Positions 63,482 to 64,000 of a stretch of DNA of 64,000 nt are shown piece after piece. The notes beneath the pieces were generated by a model that saw only the letters and a program-made list of their open reading frames with translations, searched no databases and was not told where the DNA came from. Origin of the DNA: Argyresthia goedartella (taxonomy: Eukaryota; Arthropoda; Insecta; Lepidoptera; Argyresthiidae); contig OX463836.1 in the NCBI GenBank assembly GCA_949825045.1, positions 8,635,829-8,699,828 of the forward strand, given 5' to 3'. A program made the translations under genes and the position numbers. Numbering within the stretch: the first letter of the stretch is position 1; every line of letters begins with the position of its first letter.

Positions 63482-64000
63482 TGTTCGCGACATAATTTAG
63501 TTTATTTATAATTTAGTTTCTAAGTAATTTAGCATTAAGTTTTAATAACTCTGTAAATAGTATAGGCAAATAAAAGGTTTGCTAATCGTGATTCCTTGGC
63601 AGAGAGAGACAGGTAGAGAGAGAAAGATAGATAGAAAGAGACGGATAGAAAAACGCAAGCCGTCTCGCTCGCTCGCTGCTCATAGCATCGCTGCTCCCAC
63701 CGCCGCCCGCGGTACGCCAATCAGAATAAATTGCGGGCGTCCGGCGGGAACAGAGACGGAGTGCTTCGACCGTCGCGCACACGGACCTATAGTGATCGCC
63801 GTTCCACCGCAGTTCGCACGCCGCTTCGTAGAAAGCGGACGTGCGCAACACGCGCCCGTGCGCGCCGCGACTTCGCCGTCGCGAGTGAGCTGCACGGAGG
63901 GGATTATCTACTAGGAGCGGACGCCGGCTTCGCCTAAGGTCGTGCCTGGTGGGTACCCTTTCGGGCAGCCAACTCGTCCATAGCCCGCCGCTATGGACGA
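63482..64000 (+). mobile_element. Possible start of another LTR at window edge
   Basis: From 63482 the sequence begins TGTTCGCGACA, the same 11 bases as both BEL-1 LTRs, followed by an AT-rich stretch, AATAAA at 63570, a GA-rich tract and a GC-rich part. That order (AT-rich, AATAAA, GC-rich) resembles the BEL-1 LTR, but the rest is not similar. The end is outside the window. Confidence 0.35.

Overview
The window looks like nuclear DNA of a moth or butterfly (Lepidoptera). The protein-coding exons are small, have GT..AG borders and lie in long AT-rich introns. Two animal genes are recognisable, and about half of the rest is transposable elements of types common in Lepidoptera: Jockey-, RTE- and R1-type LINEs, BEL/Pao LTR elements, PIF/Harbinger, mariner and IS630-like transposons, hAT elements and tRNA-derived SINEs. 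No bacterial-type operon, rRNA gene or CRISPR array is present. All calls are from reading the sequence; no database search was run.

Layout. (1) 1-27,739, minus strand: the 5' nine coding exons of a Wee1-type kinase gene (462 codons visible; the kinase C-lobe end lies beyond position 1). Intron 1 is 16.4 kb and holds an 8.7-kb PIF/Harbinger element (16,721-25,463) whose Myb/SANT-like gene is split by a LINE (about 19,588-24,327) with two intact ORFs. (2) 27,740-54,802, intergenic: IS630-like transposase remains carrying a nested hAT element with a perfect 8-bp target duplication; an isolated RG-rich exon-like segment; a complete BEL/Pao element (33,243-40,180, target duplication CAATT); RTE LINE relics; and a Jockey-type LINE split by a second BEL/Pao element (42,388-50,255, target duplication TAGTT), itself split by an R1-type LINE. 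(3) 54,803-59,232, plus strand: the first four coding exons of a SID-1-like (SIDT family) transmembrane protein gene; the rest was not found in the window. (4) 59,233-64,000: tandem repeats, SINE pieces, a second decayed IS630-like transposase and a possible LTR start at the edge.

The most unusual structure is in the two host genes. In Wee1 an exon 3' end plus its splice donor is repeated in tandem (104-bp unit, 10 extra donors), and two other Wee1 exons have decayed donor-side copies just downstream. In the SID-1-like gene a splice acceptor plus the exon start is repeated (74-bp unit, 20 acceptors). The two arrays are mirror images: runs of extra splice sites next to a true exon. Reading frames show that nearly all extra sites would give a premature stop. 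One exception is the penultimate SID-1-like acceptor, where a 1-nt insertion makes the last unit 75 nt and lets it add 25 codons in frame.

A second recurring structure is perfect short-loop inverted repeats (14-34-bp arms, 2-5-nt loops) at five places, one of them breaking a transposon ORF. The second BEL/Pao element is also odd: its LTRs are nearly identical, yet reverse transcriptase and RNase H are absent, and its ORFs are fused in frame to pieces of a Gypsy integrase and an R1 LINE.
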